Source: Biscogniauxia marginata (taxonomy: Eukaryota > Ascomycota > Sordariomycetes > Xylariales > Xylariaceae). From it: a DNA stretch of 64,000 nucleotides. The position numbers and the translations under genes were made by a program. The notes under the pieces were generated by a model. The model made no database searches and was not told where the DNA came from. It was given only the letters and a program-made list of their open reading frames with translations. Positions 1-15,653 of this stretch are shown one piece after another (within the stretch, counting starts at the first letter, position 1; every line of letters starts with the position of its first letter). Location of the stretch: assembly GCA_022695795.1 (NCBI GenBank), contig MU404062.1:558001-622000 (forward strand). The letters run 5' to 3'.

Positions 1-1053
1 CGGCAATGCGCCGCTTACCTACCTAGGTAACTATCTATTTTTAAGGGAAGAGGGAGAAAAAAATGATTATTGATCTGGGGGGCGTCTGTCGCATTCCGAC
101 CTCGGCAATTCAGCAGAGATCTGGGGACTTTTCTTCTGGGCAAGGGAAGAAAACATGTCGGTACTTCGGAAGTTGAGGGGGGAAGAGTATAAAAAACGGC
201 CGCCAATCATGCAACATGATGATAATGATGATGCATATCTGGGTAGGGAGATTTAATATTCTATCTTTATGACGCAAGTTTTCAAACCCCCAACCCCCAA
301 CTAGGTACCTAATGCAAAATCCGATGATAGAGTATTATCATTATCTATGACTACTCTGTAACTTGATCTAGACCGTTAATATGTATCGTGAAAAGTATAA
401 TAATAAAAAAGTCCCTAATCGATATGCCCCTCCCTCTTCGGCGATTTTCGCTATTCTTATCTACTAGGTACCTAACTAATTTCCTATCTGCCTTACCTCC
501 TTACCTAGGAGGTACCTCAGATATCAAATAAACATTATACCCAAGCTGTGTAATGGAAATTATACCATTTGCGATGTCGCTCTGCCATTATTCCTGCTCC
601 TGCTCCTTTTAAGAAAATCCTAAGTAGCAAAAGCAGCATGGTCACGATAATGCACTGGGGGCATCCTGCCCGATGAATGGAGGCTAAGGGAAAAAAAAGC
701 ATACGCAGCTTTGCATTCACCCCCTTAAAGTCGCTGATCTTCCCCGAGTTTCGGGATCAAGATTACCATGCGGCTCTGATACCGGCTTTTCCAAAAAGAG
801 GAAAATTTTAGAAAATTTTCTTTTCTTAAGTTCCGTTATATACAGCTTGCTATAGTAGGTGATGTGTACAAGACCGAAGTCGCCATTCAACTATGCGCTA
901 TCGGAAGGGGAATTGAGAAGACTATCTGCGAGGTTATGCAGTATACTACAATGGCTATCGTGTCTAGGGACGGGCTCATACAGATAGCTTCCTCTCCATC
1001 CCCTTCAATTCGGTTCGGACAAATATCATGACAGGCTCAACAACTTGCCATAC
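1..1053. other. Gene-free left flank
   Basis: No open frame with protein-like composition is present on either strand. The stretch is AT-rich and holds several copies of a short palindromic motif family built on ACCTAGGT / TAGGTACCTA (about 14-32, 301-310, 463-476 and 491-518). The last part, next to the fumarase stop codon at 1054, is its 3' untranslated and terminator region. Confidence 0.6.
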
Positions 1054-2858
1054 CTAGCCCTTGTAGGGCTTGGGCCCGATCATGAGCTCTGGCTTAACGA
1101 GAGTGTCGAAGTCCTCCGAGGTAAGGGCGTTGAGTTCCATAGCGCTATCCTTGAGGGTTAGGCCCTTCTTGTGGGCGTTTTTGGCTACCTTGGAAGCCAT
1201 GTCGTAGCCAATCTTGGGGTTGAGGCAGGTAACCAGCATGAGACTGGGCGCGCCAATGTTAGCATTCAACTTGATTGGGTCGTGGTAGATGGTTTAGACT
1301 CACGATTCTTTCATGATACTGGCAATCTTCTCCTCATTTGCCTGAAGGCCTTCGACCAGGTTCTTTTCAAAGGAGCGCATGCCGTCCGCCAACAGTCTCA
1401 CGCTATGAAGTAGGTTGCGAATAACCAGCGGCTTATAAACGTTGAGCTCGAATTGGCCGTTCATGCCACCGATAGTCGTAGCCACGTGGTTGCCCATGAC
1501 TTGCGCACAAACCATCGTCAACGCCTCGCATTGTGTCGGGTTGACCTTGCCAGGCATGATACTCGAGCCGGGCTCGTTCTCCGGCAGGATCAGCTCACCC
1601 AGTCCACAACGGGGGCCACTGCCCAGATATCGAATGTCTTGCGCAATCTTGGTGAGCGAAGTAGCTAGCGTGTTGAGGCAGCCCGAAGCCTGGACAATAG
1701 CGTCGTGCGCAGCGAGGGCCTCGAACTTGTTGGGTGCCGTCTTGAATTCGGTGCCTGTCATCTTGGAGACTTCCTCAGCAATAGCCTCGGCGAAGCCCTG
1801 GAAGGTATTGATGCCGGTCCCTACAGCAGTGCCACCCTGGGCGAGAAGTCGCAGGTCCGGCAGAGAGCTCTCTACTCGTTTGATGCCGAAGTCCAGCTGT
1901 GCTACATATCCGGAGAATTCCTGCGCCAGAGTCAGGGGTGTGGCGTCCTGGAGATGTGTTCTTCCGATCTTGATAATATTTTTGGCCTCGAACTCGTCGA
2001 CCTTCTTCTGGAGGGCGTCTCGCAGACTCTTAATGGAAGGCAACAGTTCCCCTTCGATCTCGAGGACGGCGGCGATATGCATGACGGTAGGGAAGGTGTC
2101 GTTCGACGAGGCGGATCGGTTCACGTGGTCGTTGGGATGAACAGGCTTCTTGGTGCCCTTGGTACCGCCGAGGATCTCAATAGCTCGGTTCGAGATGACT
2201 TCGTTGGCGTTCATGTTGGACTGCGTGCCCGAACCGGTCTGCCAGACGACGAGGGGGAAGTGGTCGAGAAGCTTCAGGTCGGCAACCTCGGCGGCGGCCT
2301 GCTGGATTGCCTTGCCAATCTTCTCATCTATTTTACAGTCGCAATTGTAAGCCAGCCGTCCGTCGTAGAGGCAAGACAATAGTTGGATCGTAGCATACCG
2401 AGTCCATATCGCATGTTGACCGTGGCGGCGGCGCCCTTCAGAATACCAAAAGCCTTCACGATCGGGGGCGGCATCCGGTCGTGGGGCTGGTTGATGCGGA
2501 AGTTCTCGAGCGACCGCTCGGTCTGGGCTCCCCAGTACTTGTCGGCAGGGACTTGGATCTCGCCAAAGGCATCGCTCTCGGTTCTCGTGCTGGCGGCCAT
2601 CCTTATCGACGTTGCGTGGAGGTTTCTCTGGAAGCGTAGGGGGTAGGGGGAGTAGAAGGACGGTTTCGGGTTGCATGTGGTGGTGGTGGTGGTGTAAGTG
2701 GCGGGCTTGGAGAGGACGTATGACGATGCGGAGGAGGATGAGGAGTAGTTGCATGTGCCTAGCACCCTTGGAGCTGTCCTCGGCCCAAGTAGGCTTCTAG
2801 CTTGGCTGCCCGCCGTAGCTCTTACCGATCGAAGCATCTTTTGCGTGTTGTAGCGCAA
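1054..2858 (-). CDS. FUM1: Fumarate hydratase (class II fumarase), mitochondrial, with possible cytosolic form
   Basis: Interconverts fumarate and malate in the TCA cycle. The model is complement(join(1054..1243,1304..2327,2399..2858)), 557 aa, with introns of 60 and 71 nt that restore the family sequence across both junctions ([12 protein letters not shown] and IMKES-LMLV). The fumarate-lyase signature [10 protein letters not shown] lies near residue 406. Residues 1 to about 85 form a Ser/Arg/Thr-rich, acid-poor presequence with a run of Thr, as expected for mitochondrial import. A second Met at 8 gives a more typical presequence start ([10 protein letters not shown]), and a Met at 87 (MAASTRTES) begins just before the conserved enzyme core. 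Initiation there would give a cytosolic form, in line with the known dual location of fungal fumarase. The enzyme identity is certain; which start is used is inferred. Confidence 0.96.
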
Positions 2859-3917
2859 CCTCTCACGTCAATTGATTACCGATGCAAAGGCGGAGCTGCC
2901 AATTGGCTGTATAATCGCCTGATGATGTAGTACGTCGACCGAGCTAGCTTGAGACTACCTGGTATTCGGATCAAGGTTGTAGTAGTTCAATCGCAAAATG
3001 CGCAAAAGAAAAGCCTCGAACAAAATGTTCAATTGGGAAAAAAAAAAAAGAGGAAAAAGAAAAAGAGAAGAAAAAAGATTAGTCACCCCAGACGGCGCGA
3101 AACAACTCAATGCTTCCCCGTCTGCGGGATAAAATGGAAGCTTCCATTCTTCCTTTTGGTAGCCAGTGACTGCCGGCCGAGTCGCAATTGTTGGTCCGGA
3201 ATCTCCCGACGGCAATTGACAGCGGGCCCCATCTGTGCTCAGATTCAGATCCAGATCCATTCAGGGGCTAAAGCCCATCAGTAATCAACATTGATCAAGA
3301 CACAACTTGCAGTAGAGGCAAAAAGTAGGTAGATTTTATAATAATGCGAATCGTATTATTACCTATTATGAAGCTACCTATTTTCAACAAAGTCTCAACC
3401 CCAACCCCCCCCTCCCTCTCCCATCGTTACAAAACAGATCCCAGATCATCATCATCATACCATCGCCATTTTCTTCAATAGTGCCACCTACTATCGTAGC
3501 ATCCATTCCAACTTTCCACATCTTCGACTTGTCACGCTTCTTTGTACATGACACAGAAGGTCGCGTGCAAAAGGAACATTGCCAAGCGTCGTCGATCAAG
3601 AAGAAGCCTTGAGCTCATCCAACGTGTAGACAACGGGCTTTTATCCAGCCCCCTTCTCTCGCAGCATCATATTCCAGAACCCATCTTTCACTCTCCGAGC
3701 CCCCCTTAAAAGGGATGAAAAGGGGTACGTGAGGACGAGACTGTGACTTCAGACCATATTGCAGAACCCCAGACAGAATCATCAAGCTCAGAGGACAACA
3801 CCAATTCAACTGACGGTGCCAGTGGCCCCCAAATGAAAACATCTCCCGTCGCAATATGCACGAACCCCCAATACACGACGTAGAACGAAATGGGAACACC
3901 CGATCCTGGTCAAGATA
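2859..3917. other. Intergenic: fumarase promoter and kinase 3' flank
   Basis: Both neighbours are on the minus strand. The left part is therefore the promoter of the fumarase gene, and the right part is the 3' flank of the kinase gene. A purine tract of A and G lies at about 3039-3077. Short open frames at 2955-3260, 3384-3599 and 3615-3899 have no recognisable composition or splice context. I see no further gene. Confidence 0.6.
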
Positions 3918-6900
3918 TCAGGAGTTAAGCGTCTTGATCATCATCTTAGCCTTGCGCTTATCTGTGACGAGCAGACTCCGCGCGCTAAAAACCGAGTTCA
4001 ATGTATTGATCACCTTGTGGAAGCTACTGGCTGCTCCCCGTTCCTGAGTAAATCGAACAATGCTCAACTGGCTACGCTTGCCATGCTCGATTACTGTCAT
4101 GATCTCAGCTGCGAAGGATACTTCCTTCATGTTGAGATCTGCATTCCGCTTCATTAGTCGTTGCATCGTGACTTGCAGGCCATAGGGGAAAAGTCGACGT
4201 AATACTTACAATTCTTCTTGCCCACTCGTGCAAATACGAGGTGCCGTTCCTTGTCCACTTGCACGTCTCGTATACCGTACTTACGCCAGTCTCGAAACAG
4301 GAGGGCAATTTCCTGTCTCGCACGACGTCGGGATATCGAGAAACAGATATGTTTTGTAGCCGGTTTGACCCGGAAGAGGCGGGCTAGCCAGTTCTGATGA
4401 GGCTCGATATTCCGTGTCGATGCTGCATCGTCACATTTCTTGCCATGGCTCGGCCGCGCCGGATGACTGAACATCCGAGTAGGTTCCGGGCTTGGTGAAT
4501 CGTCAAAGTCGGGCCCTTCTCTCATCATTAGCTCAACTATCATATATCGTCGCAAGACATGAGACTTGCCGGCAAGCGAGAGTTGCATCTGAGGCTGATC
4601 TTTACTGCTGCGCCAGAAAGCAAGGTTGATACTTTTCTTCTTAGTCGGCGGGATGGTTGGTCCGGTAGACGAGTTGGTATCGGTATAGGTAAGATTGTCA
4701 GTCCAAGTTGAGCCAGAACCAACTCTGGAGTGGAACACATCATCTTTCTCCTTGGAGCTGCGCTTGAACCATGATGGTTTCTTCTTCAAAGCAGTAGAGG
4801 AACTATGTTGGGATGAAGTGGAGGCCTCTTCGGCAATGGGAGTCTCCCTCTCGTGATCCATGAATTGCTGACGCAGACTAAGTTCCTCTCGGGGCTGCTG
4901 GTGTGCTGTTACACCCCTAGATAGTTTCTTGCGGATGTTTAAGGGTGCCGGTGCCTTGACCGGGCTTGGTTGGTGCGAAGGAGAGTTGACAACTCGTATG
5001 GTTTTCTCCTGACGCGCGAGATACTCCAAGCCTGCCCGTTCATCCGAGGGCGTAGGGCGAGCCCTCGAAGCGTCGGCAGGTGCGGACACAATACGCAGCT
5101 TCTCACTCTCTTCGGCGCGGTTCTCTTCCCGCGGTCCTTCGTGGATAGACGGCAGGTGCATGATATCTTTGCCCCTTTGAGTGCTGTACTGAGAGTAAAT
5201 CGGAGCTGAATTGACTCTACGGTCCGCCTCGCTTTTTTCGGCTGCCTTTCCAGGTTGAGGGACTAGGTTCAGATGTGATGCCATCCAGTCAGCATGTTTC
5301 GAATATTCGTCAGACTGGCCCTTGTGTCGCCCAGCCCTCTTCTTTGCCATCGTGATCTCGTGCCGCACTGAATCCGTAGCTGGTGGTGCGGGCGGCAGCG
5401 GCCTAACATCCCACGGCCGTTGTTCACCACTGTGATCCTTGACATCTCGGGTGCCAGGGGTTGGGGTGGTCATTGCGATGGATAATGACTCTTCATCTTC
5501 CGCTATCGAAGGTTCAAATGGGCTTACACTTGCGTAGGACTGTTGACTTAATAAGGAGCTGTTGAATGCTTCATCACAATCCTTGGCGATACTGTAGCTG
5601 AATTTACGCAATTCGTCGTTCGAAAGTAAGTCATTATTCTCGACCTGAGATACATTAGCCATTGACCGTGTTCCAGAACACATCCTCCCTCCAGGGGTTC
5701 TCGTCGTATTGTTTCGTCTGACAGAGCCCGTAGGCGACATGTGATCACGGTCATAAGTTGTATCATCTCCTGCTATACTGGCTGGGGGTCGGGGTCCCGA
5801 TTCCCGCCGTTGGCTGGTTGATTGTCTGCGGACGTGCGAAAAGTCAATTCCTCGCTTATGTCGAGAAGCAGGTCGCGTATATGAGGTTCCTTCACCACTT
5901 CTGATTGAGTTTAGAGAACGTCGCGAGGCTCGCAATGTCGCTGGGACTGTAATGTGGTGTCCGCGCTTGACCGATCGCGAATAAGTCGAACTACTTTTGG
6001 TTGATCCGCTACGCATTCGTGATACGTTCGAACTCCGCATAGAGTCCTTAGCCAAGCTGCCATTGCGGTGAATGACTATCCTCGCACGGCTAGCCACAGG
6101 ATCTTCCCTTACGCGAGAAGACTTGTATGGATCGTAACTCTGAACTGTATAGCCTCCATCGGTGACGGTCTCTCCAGTTTCACTGCCCTCGTCGCTTGCG
6201 ACGTTTGAAATGACGGTGAATCGCGACGGTGTTCTCCCATACTTGGATGGAAACTCAAGCGTCGTAAACTTCTTCTTCCAGTTTGCCGGGCGGAGATGAT
6301 GATAATCACTAGCGGAGTATGTTAAATCTGTATCATAGTTCTCCAGCCGCTTTTCTCGATAGTCGTATAGAAGCCAGTAGAATAGCTTCTGATCATTCGG
6401 CCTATCCGCTGTGATTAGTATATTATCCCAATCAACCGAAAGTGAAATGAGGGTCCAAAACCTACTCCGGACTTGTGAGTCTCGTGGCGAGGCTTTTCTC
6501 GGAAAATGTATGCCACATAGATTTGAGCTGTCTCAAAGTCTGCTTGTCGACATCTTCCTTCGGCACTGGCTGACAACGACCCTTTTTCCAAGACTCGATT
6601 GACTCCCCATCGTCATCCAAATCGTCCAAGTCGTCATATTTCCGCACCAATGGATGTTTCCATATTTGCTTTATGCAAATGCGGGCGTTTGGGTCTACCG
6701 TTAGCATTTTGTCGATCAAGTCCCGAGCACCATCGCTAATCCATTCCGGAAAGGAGTACATTTTCCTTATGGCTCTTGCAAGAATCCTGTGCACATCGCC
6801 GTGCTGGTCATCGAAGGGAAGTCGAGCACTGAGGCAGGCGTACAGTATGACACCAAGACTCCAGATGTCTACTTTATCACCTTGGTATCGACTTCGGCCA

Positions 6901-7880
6901 ATGAGTTCAGGGGCAGCATAGTGAGGGCTCCCGCAAGACGTCCTTAGGGAGTGATTGGGGCCTTGCTGTATCGCTGCCATGCCGAAGTCGGCTATCTTGA
7001 CCTGGCCGTTCTCTTTCATGAGGATATTCTCTGGTTTGAGGTCCCGGTGGCAGATATTGAAAGAGTGAACATATTCCAGAGCACTGATCAGTTGGCGGAA
7101 ATAATGCATCATCTCATATTCGGGAAGTGGGCCACGATGGTTGATATAGGCAAAGAGGTCGCCTTTCTCCATGTTCTCAAGAACAAGGTAACTATTTCAC
7201 GGTTAGCAAGATTAATAACCAAGCCAGTTTAGGATGGGGACTTCTTACATCTCGGAGCGGTTTTCCCATATATCGTATAGCTTTACGATGTGGGGATGGT
7301 CAATCAACTTCAATATGGCAACCTCGCGCTCGACGCTCAGGGGCATGTGTCTCTCGGACGTGAACTCCTCGCGGCTGCGGTCCCACTTGTCCACTTCGGC
7401 GAGACTGCCAGCCTGCGTCAACTGAGGCGCATTCTTGGCGAGGATCTTGACGGCGACCAATTCGTGGGTGACATGGTGCCTGGCTAGCCGGACGCGAGCT
7501 GCCGAGCCTTTGCCCAATGTCTTACCCAATTGCCAGGGGCCAACATGAGTCTTTCTGTTGCCACTTGAGGCACTAGAGTTCGAGATTTGTGAGTTCCGCT
7601 TTTCTTCATCGGGTTCGCTCGGGGAGACAGCGGGAGCCCGTACGCTGGAAGGCGTCCTCGAAGAGGTAGTGGTGGGCTTGGTAGCGGCGCTCCCGGGTCG
7701 CGAACCGGTAGCCCTGTGAGAAGGTAAGTTGACAGGGTTGGCACGCAATGGATTAGGCTCATGGTCCTGAGTTCGGCTTGGTTTCCAAGCTTTCTTAGGT
7801 GAGGCATTATTAACACGATCAGTCGCGTCTCCAAGAGGAGTGCGACGGGATTGGGAGCTGGAGACTCCACGACTAGCCAT
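3918..7880 (-). CDS. Nim1-type serine/threonine kinase (Gin4/Hsl1/Kcc4 family) with C-terminal fungal KA1 domain
   Basis: The model is complement(join(3918..4138,4210..6401,6466..7191,7249..7880)), 1256 aa, with introns of 57, 64 and 71 nt. The kinase domain covers about residues 115-395: glycine loop GKTLGKGSAARV at 119-130, ATP-binding Lys about 145, HRDLKPEN at 259-266 and DFG at 279-281. After it come the family-typical PNDQKLFYWLL segment, a long Ser/Arg-rich disordered region and a C-terminal region of about 115 aa matching the fungal kinase-associated-1 (KA1) membrane/lipid-binding domain. Nim1-family kinases act at the bud neck or septum, couple septins and morphogenesis to mitosis, and inhibit Wee1. 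The start chosen is ATG 7880 (MASRGVSSSQ); an in-frame Met at 8003 would add 41 unlikely hydrophobic residues. Which yeast paralogue it matches is not resolved, because filamentous fungi usually have fewer members. Confidence 0.93.
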
Positions 7881-9430
7881 GTTCAAGGCGAGCAGATGGA
7901 TGTACAGACCATAATCTGACTGACGCAACTCTTGCGCGGGCAATGGAGAGGGAAGGCTAGAGAATGGCAAGAGTGAGCGTGCTTGGGGATACAATAAACA
8001 CAAGAACAGGATCAGAGAAAGTGCCGGTGCAATTGGGGATTGTAAACAAGTGAAATGAGGAAACGAAGGTGACTAAAATGAAGGACGAAGGTGAACAGCG
8101 GGAGAGAAGAGGGTGGAAGGGGGGGGAGGTAGTGATGTGCAAGAGCCACACAAACCAAAAGTAGCATGAAATAAATTTGATGCGTCTGGTATGCGGGAGA
8201 AAAACAATTTTTCTTGGGTGGAGTGTGTTTGGGCTAGGGACGTGTAGAATTGAGAGGGCGTAGAAGGAGATTAGGACACCAGGCCGTGGTCCATCGAGAA
8301 GGAATGCAGCGGGCGAAGTTTGAGTCAGGTGGTGAGACAATTGCAATAAGTGCTGGTTGTTAGTTACCTAGCAAGGCCTGGCTAGGAATACAGGTAGTTA
8401 GATGAACTAACTAGGTAACAAGTGGAATAAACAGACAGAGGTAATTTATCCAATTATGGCATGTTACCCAGGAACGCGTGGGGAAATACATGTACATAGG
8501 TTTCCCTAGAACCTGATCACTTACACGCACCTCTCCAATCTGACCTAACCACTCACAATATTATGTTGATACCGATCCTGTTTACCGATCCCATCAACCT
8601 GTACACGTATCCTAGAATTATATCTCCAGCATTTTACATTTTTAGCGATTCCAACAAAGCGCTCGATCCTAGGCGTTTAGTATTCGAGTGTCCTTCGAGC
8701 CGAGTATCTTCGTACGCAGCTCAACCCCAGCCTTTGTCGACACAAGCTAGGACATGGAGGCCTCAATATTTATCTAGACTAATTTGCTCCGAACATATCC
8801 TGACATGGACATCAGTATATCGGATCAATTGGGTTGATTCTCTCTAGAAAATGGGCCAGGTATAACATAACTGATATCCCTAGCTACATGTAAGAACTCC
8901 TGTCGTACCAACATAAGTACAGTAAGGAGATATGTATTTGCTGATAATAGGCGTAGTGGGTAAAAATGGGTGTGATTAGGTACCTTCTCTCTTTTTCTTC
9001 TTTAGAACAACTATCTTAGTCAAGTGTTGTTATTGATGTCGTTAAAGGAGGATCCCGGATGAAGTTCGGGACAGTTGGTATCTAGGGATACCGGGGATAC
9101 CTACCTACATTGGAGTGGACCTATGGACGTTGGAGGCATTCTGTGCTCCACTCGATTGAAGCATGCCCCCGTTTTAGGCATGTACCTTATCTGCCTAAGG
9201 TGCGTACCTAACATACGATTTAAATGCCCCGCCAAATTCGATTAGAACGCGTCTGCCGCACGCGTCGTCGCCTGCAGATTACATTACATACCTCTAACTG
9301 ATCACCAACGGCACTATTCACACCCCCAAAATAACCCCTCCGGCACCCACGCCGATGTCGTGCGCATTCCTCGTGGCAGCCAACCGGAACGGACCTTTTC
9401 ACTGGTTTATTTGACCGAGCTACGTATACC
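7881..9430. promoter_or_regulatory. Divergent promoter region between the Nim1 kinase (-) and SMC5 (+)
   Basis: A 1.55 kb spacer between two head-to-head genes. The kinase side (7881-8350) is pyrimidine-rich on the coding strand, as in a long 5' leader. Motifs of the ACCTAGGT type occur at about 8365-8420 and 8977-8990. No coding exon could be supported; the open frames at 7957-8346 and 8563-8847 look random. Confidence 0.5.
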
Positions 9431-13061
<3,631 letters not shown>

Positions 13062-13757
13062 ATTTAAAACGGGGAGAGAAGGGGAAAGGGTGGGGGGGAA
13101 ACCTTGGATTGGGGGTTCTTTGCTTGATACGGGTGGTAGATGAATATAGGGCCTGTTCCTATGTAATTCTAGATGTAAATGAATACGGTTTATGTAGGTA
13201 CGTAATGGGCTAAGGATTAGGATTAGGGAAAGCGAGTAACTTGAGGAGTTTGAAAGGAGGAGGAGGAGGGAATACCTACCTGTCTTAAAATCCACGGGGA
13301 TATGTGCTAGAAAAGGGGGGGATATAAAAGGGGGTTATAGAGAAATGAAAAAAAAGGGCGGTTAACATCCATTCGTATGGCTTGCCGTAGAAAAGGGGAA
13401 TGAATGTGGTTAGCTTTTTTATACTGACGATGCTACGGTAAGAAATAAGAGCCAGCCTGAGCCAAACACCTTAACAAAGTCATTCTACAGTTTTGAAATC
13501 ATAAATTTACAAGAATGGAGAAAGTAATATACGATTAGCAATTAGGTTAGTTACATTGACATATATATACTTAGCTGTGATAGTAGTGATGGTAGCAGTG
13601 GTGGTGGTTGTGGTGATGGTTGTGGTGGTGGGTATATATACCTCTAACGCGTCCCATCCCATCTCATCCCATACACACACATAATTAATATATTTATTTA
13701 TTTTCCCCCCACAACTTTCCCCATCAAAAGAATATCTTCATCTCTTCTTCATCCCAT
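13062..13757. other. Convergent 3' flanks of SMC5 and MSC7-like ALDH
   Basis: Tail-to-tail spacer holding the 3' untranslated regions of both genes. It includes an imperfect microsatellite of GGT/TGGTGA units at about 13575-13632 and an AT-rich stretch around 13680-13700. It is much poorer in GC than the coding ends on either side. No gene is seen. Confidence 0.6.
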
Positions 13758-15653
13758 CTAACGACCCCCCGCAACGACCCCCCACAGCGCGCCCGCCTTC
13801 TCCCTAAGCGTGATCCCGTACCCGACCCCCACGACGGCCCTCGTGAACCTGGCCCCGGCCCCCTGGCTCGGGACGGGGTACCGCACGGGCGGGGGTATGG
13901 CGGTGCGGAGGCCGAGCCAGCCGAGCCGGTCCTCGCAGACGCTCTTGAGATTGCACAGGCCGCGGAGGCCCTCCTCGCCGGCGAAGCGGCCGTGCCCGGA
14001 CCCGCCGGCGCCGCCGAACGGCATCTGCACGGCGTAGTAGGCGGCGAAGTCGTTGACGGCGACGCCGCCGGCGCGGACGCGCCGCACGACCTCGCGCGTG
14101 ACCTCGTCGCCGTCGCGCCCGAACACCGAGGCGCCGAGGCCGAAGTCCGGCGCGTTGGCCAGCGCGATCACGTCGTCGGCGGTCGAGGCCGAGGTCGAGG
14201 TCGAGCCCGCCCGCAGAAGCGTCATGATAGGGCCGAAGCACTCCTCCCGCGCGACCGCCATCGCCGGCGTCACGTCCGCGAGCAGCGTCGGCGCGAAGTA
14301 GAAGCCGCGCGGGTGCTCCGGGTGCGGGAAGCGGGCGCCGCCGGCGAGCAGGCGGGCGCCGTTCGCGACGGCGTCGGCGACGAGCGCCTCGAGGCGCGCG
14401 AACGAGGCGTCCGAGACCATGGCGCCGACGTCCCCGTCGGGGCCCGGGCGCAGCGCCGCGACGCGCGGCGCCAGCGCGTCGACGAGCCTGTCGTAGACGC
14501 CGGGCGTGGCGACGACGCGCTCGATGCCGATGCAGTTCTGCCCCGAGGCCTGGAAGGTGCCGCGCAGGAGGATCTCGGCGATCCGCCCCAGGTCCGCGCC
14601 GGCCGAGTCGAGGACGATGGCGGCGTCCTTGCCGCCGAGCTCCGCGACCACGGGCGTCAGGCTCTTGGCGGCGCTCGCGGCGACCTGGTGGCAGACCGGC
14701 CGGCTCCCGATGAAGGTAAGGTGGCTGATGCCGGGGTGGCTCGTCAGGTGTCCGGCCGTCTGCGGCCAGCAGACCACGCTCTGGATCAGCTGCGGATCGT
14801 GGCCGTGGGCCACGAGCGCGCCCCGGGCGATGCTAGTGTAGTACGCGGCGCTCCAGCATGTCTGCTCGCTGACCTTGACCACGATGCCATTGCCGGCGAA
14901 GATGGAGCTTATGATGGGCCCCATTAGGTTGTGGAAGGGATAGTTCCAGCTGACCAAGGCGGCTACAACCCCCAGGGGCTCGTAGTACACCGTATTCCGC
15001 TTGTAGGCCATGAGCAGGTTCGTAGGTCGCCGGCTTGGACGCAGGGCTGCCTCTCCGTGCTTGATCGTCCATTGCAGCTTCTCGGCCGTGACCAGGATCT
15101 CGCCGAGCTGGGCATCGACCATGGTCTTGCCCGAGTCAAGCGAGCTCACCTGACAGATCTGCTCCTGGTTGTCGAGTACGTATCGCAGCATCGAGCGCAG
15201 GACCTTCCTCCGCTCGTCAAACGTCGTCGCGGCCCATTTCTCCTGCGCGGCGGCGGCCTGGGCGATAGCGCGGTCGAGGCCGGCGGGTGTGGACGGGTTA
15301 ACAAAGCCTAGGAACTGGCCCGTGGCGGGAGCATAGCATTGGATCGCAGTAGTCCCGGGGACCTTGATTGTCGGGTTGTCGAGTATCTTGAACTCTTCGG
15401 GCATCTTGGGTGCTGGGACAGTATATCGCCTGGGCTTGTCCCAGTAGTCGACGTGGGTGTAGTAGAGTATGAGACCACCGACGACGATGCAGAGGAGGGG
15501 AGTAACGAGAAACCTGAAGTCGTCGATCCTACACAAGCACGAGAATTTAGCAACACGACCCTATCGTCAAAGTCAAGACCATCAAACGTACGGGAATTCC
15601 CGTATCAGAGCATTCAACTGCCCAAACCATCTCTCGACATCTTCCACCGCCAT
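13758..15653 (-). CDS. MSC7: Membrane-anchored aldehyde dehydrogenase family protein, MSC7-like
   Basis: The model is complement(join(13758..15528,15592..15653)), 610 aa. The short first exon (ATG at 15653, MAVEDVERWFGQ) joins across a 63-nt intron to complete the N-terminus, because the large exon has no ATG of its own there. A single transmembrane segment at about residues 27-47 is followed by a full ALDH fold: SWNYP (214-218), catalytic Glu in ELGGKD (about 317) and catalytic Cys in SGQNC (about 353). Architecture and length match the yeast Msc7-type ALDHs of the ER membrane, whose substrate is not established. Both catalytic residues are present, so it should be active. The 3' half is strikingly GC-rich compared with the first 150 codons. 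Long open frames on the opposite strand (e.g. 13992-14927) are by-products of that composition. Confidence 0.9.

Noticed and set aside
1442..2382. Long plus-strand open frames (232 and 225 aa) across the fumarase gene
   Set aside because: They are antisense to a certain enzyme-coding frame and have no ATG context or homology of their own.
13992..14927. 311-aa plus-strand open frame opposite the ALDH gene
   Set aside because: Arg/Ala/Asp-rich composition is the expected by-product of extreme GC-rich codons on the other strand.
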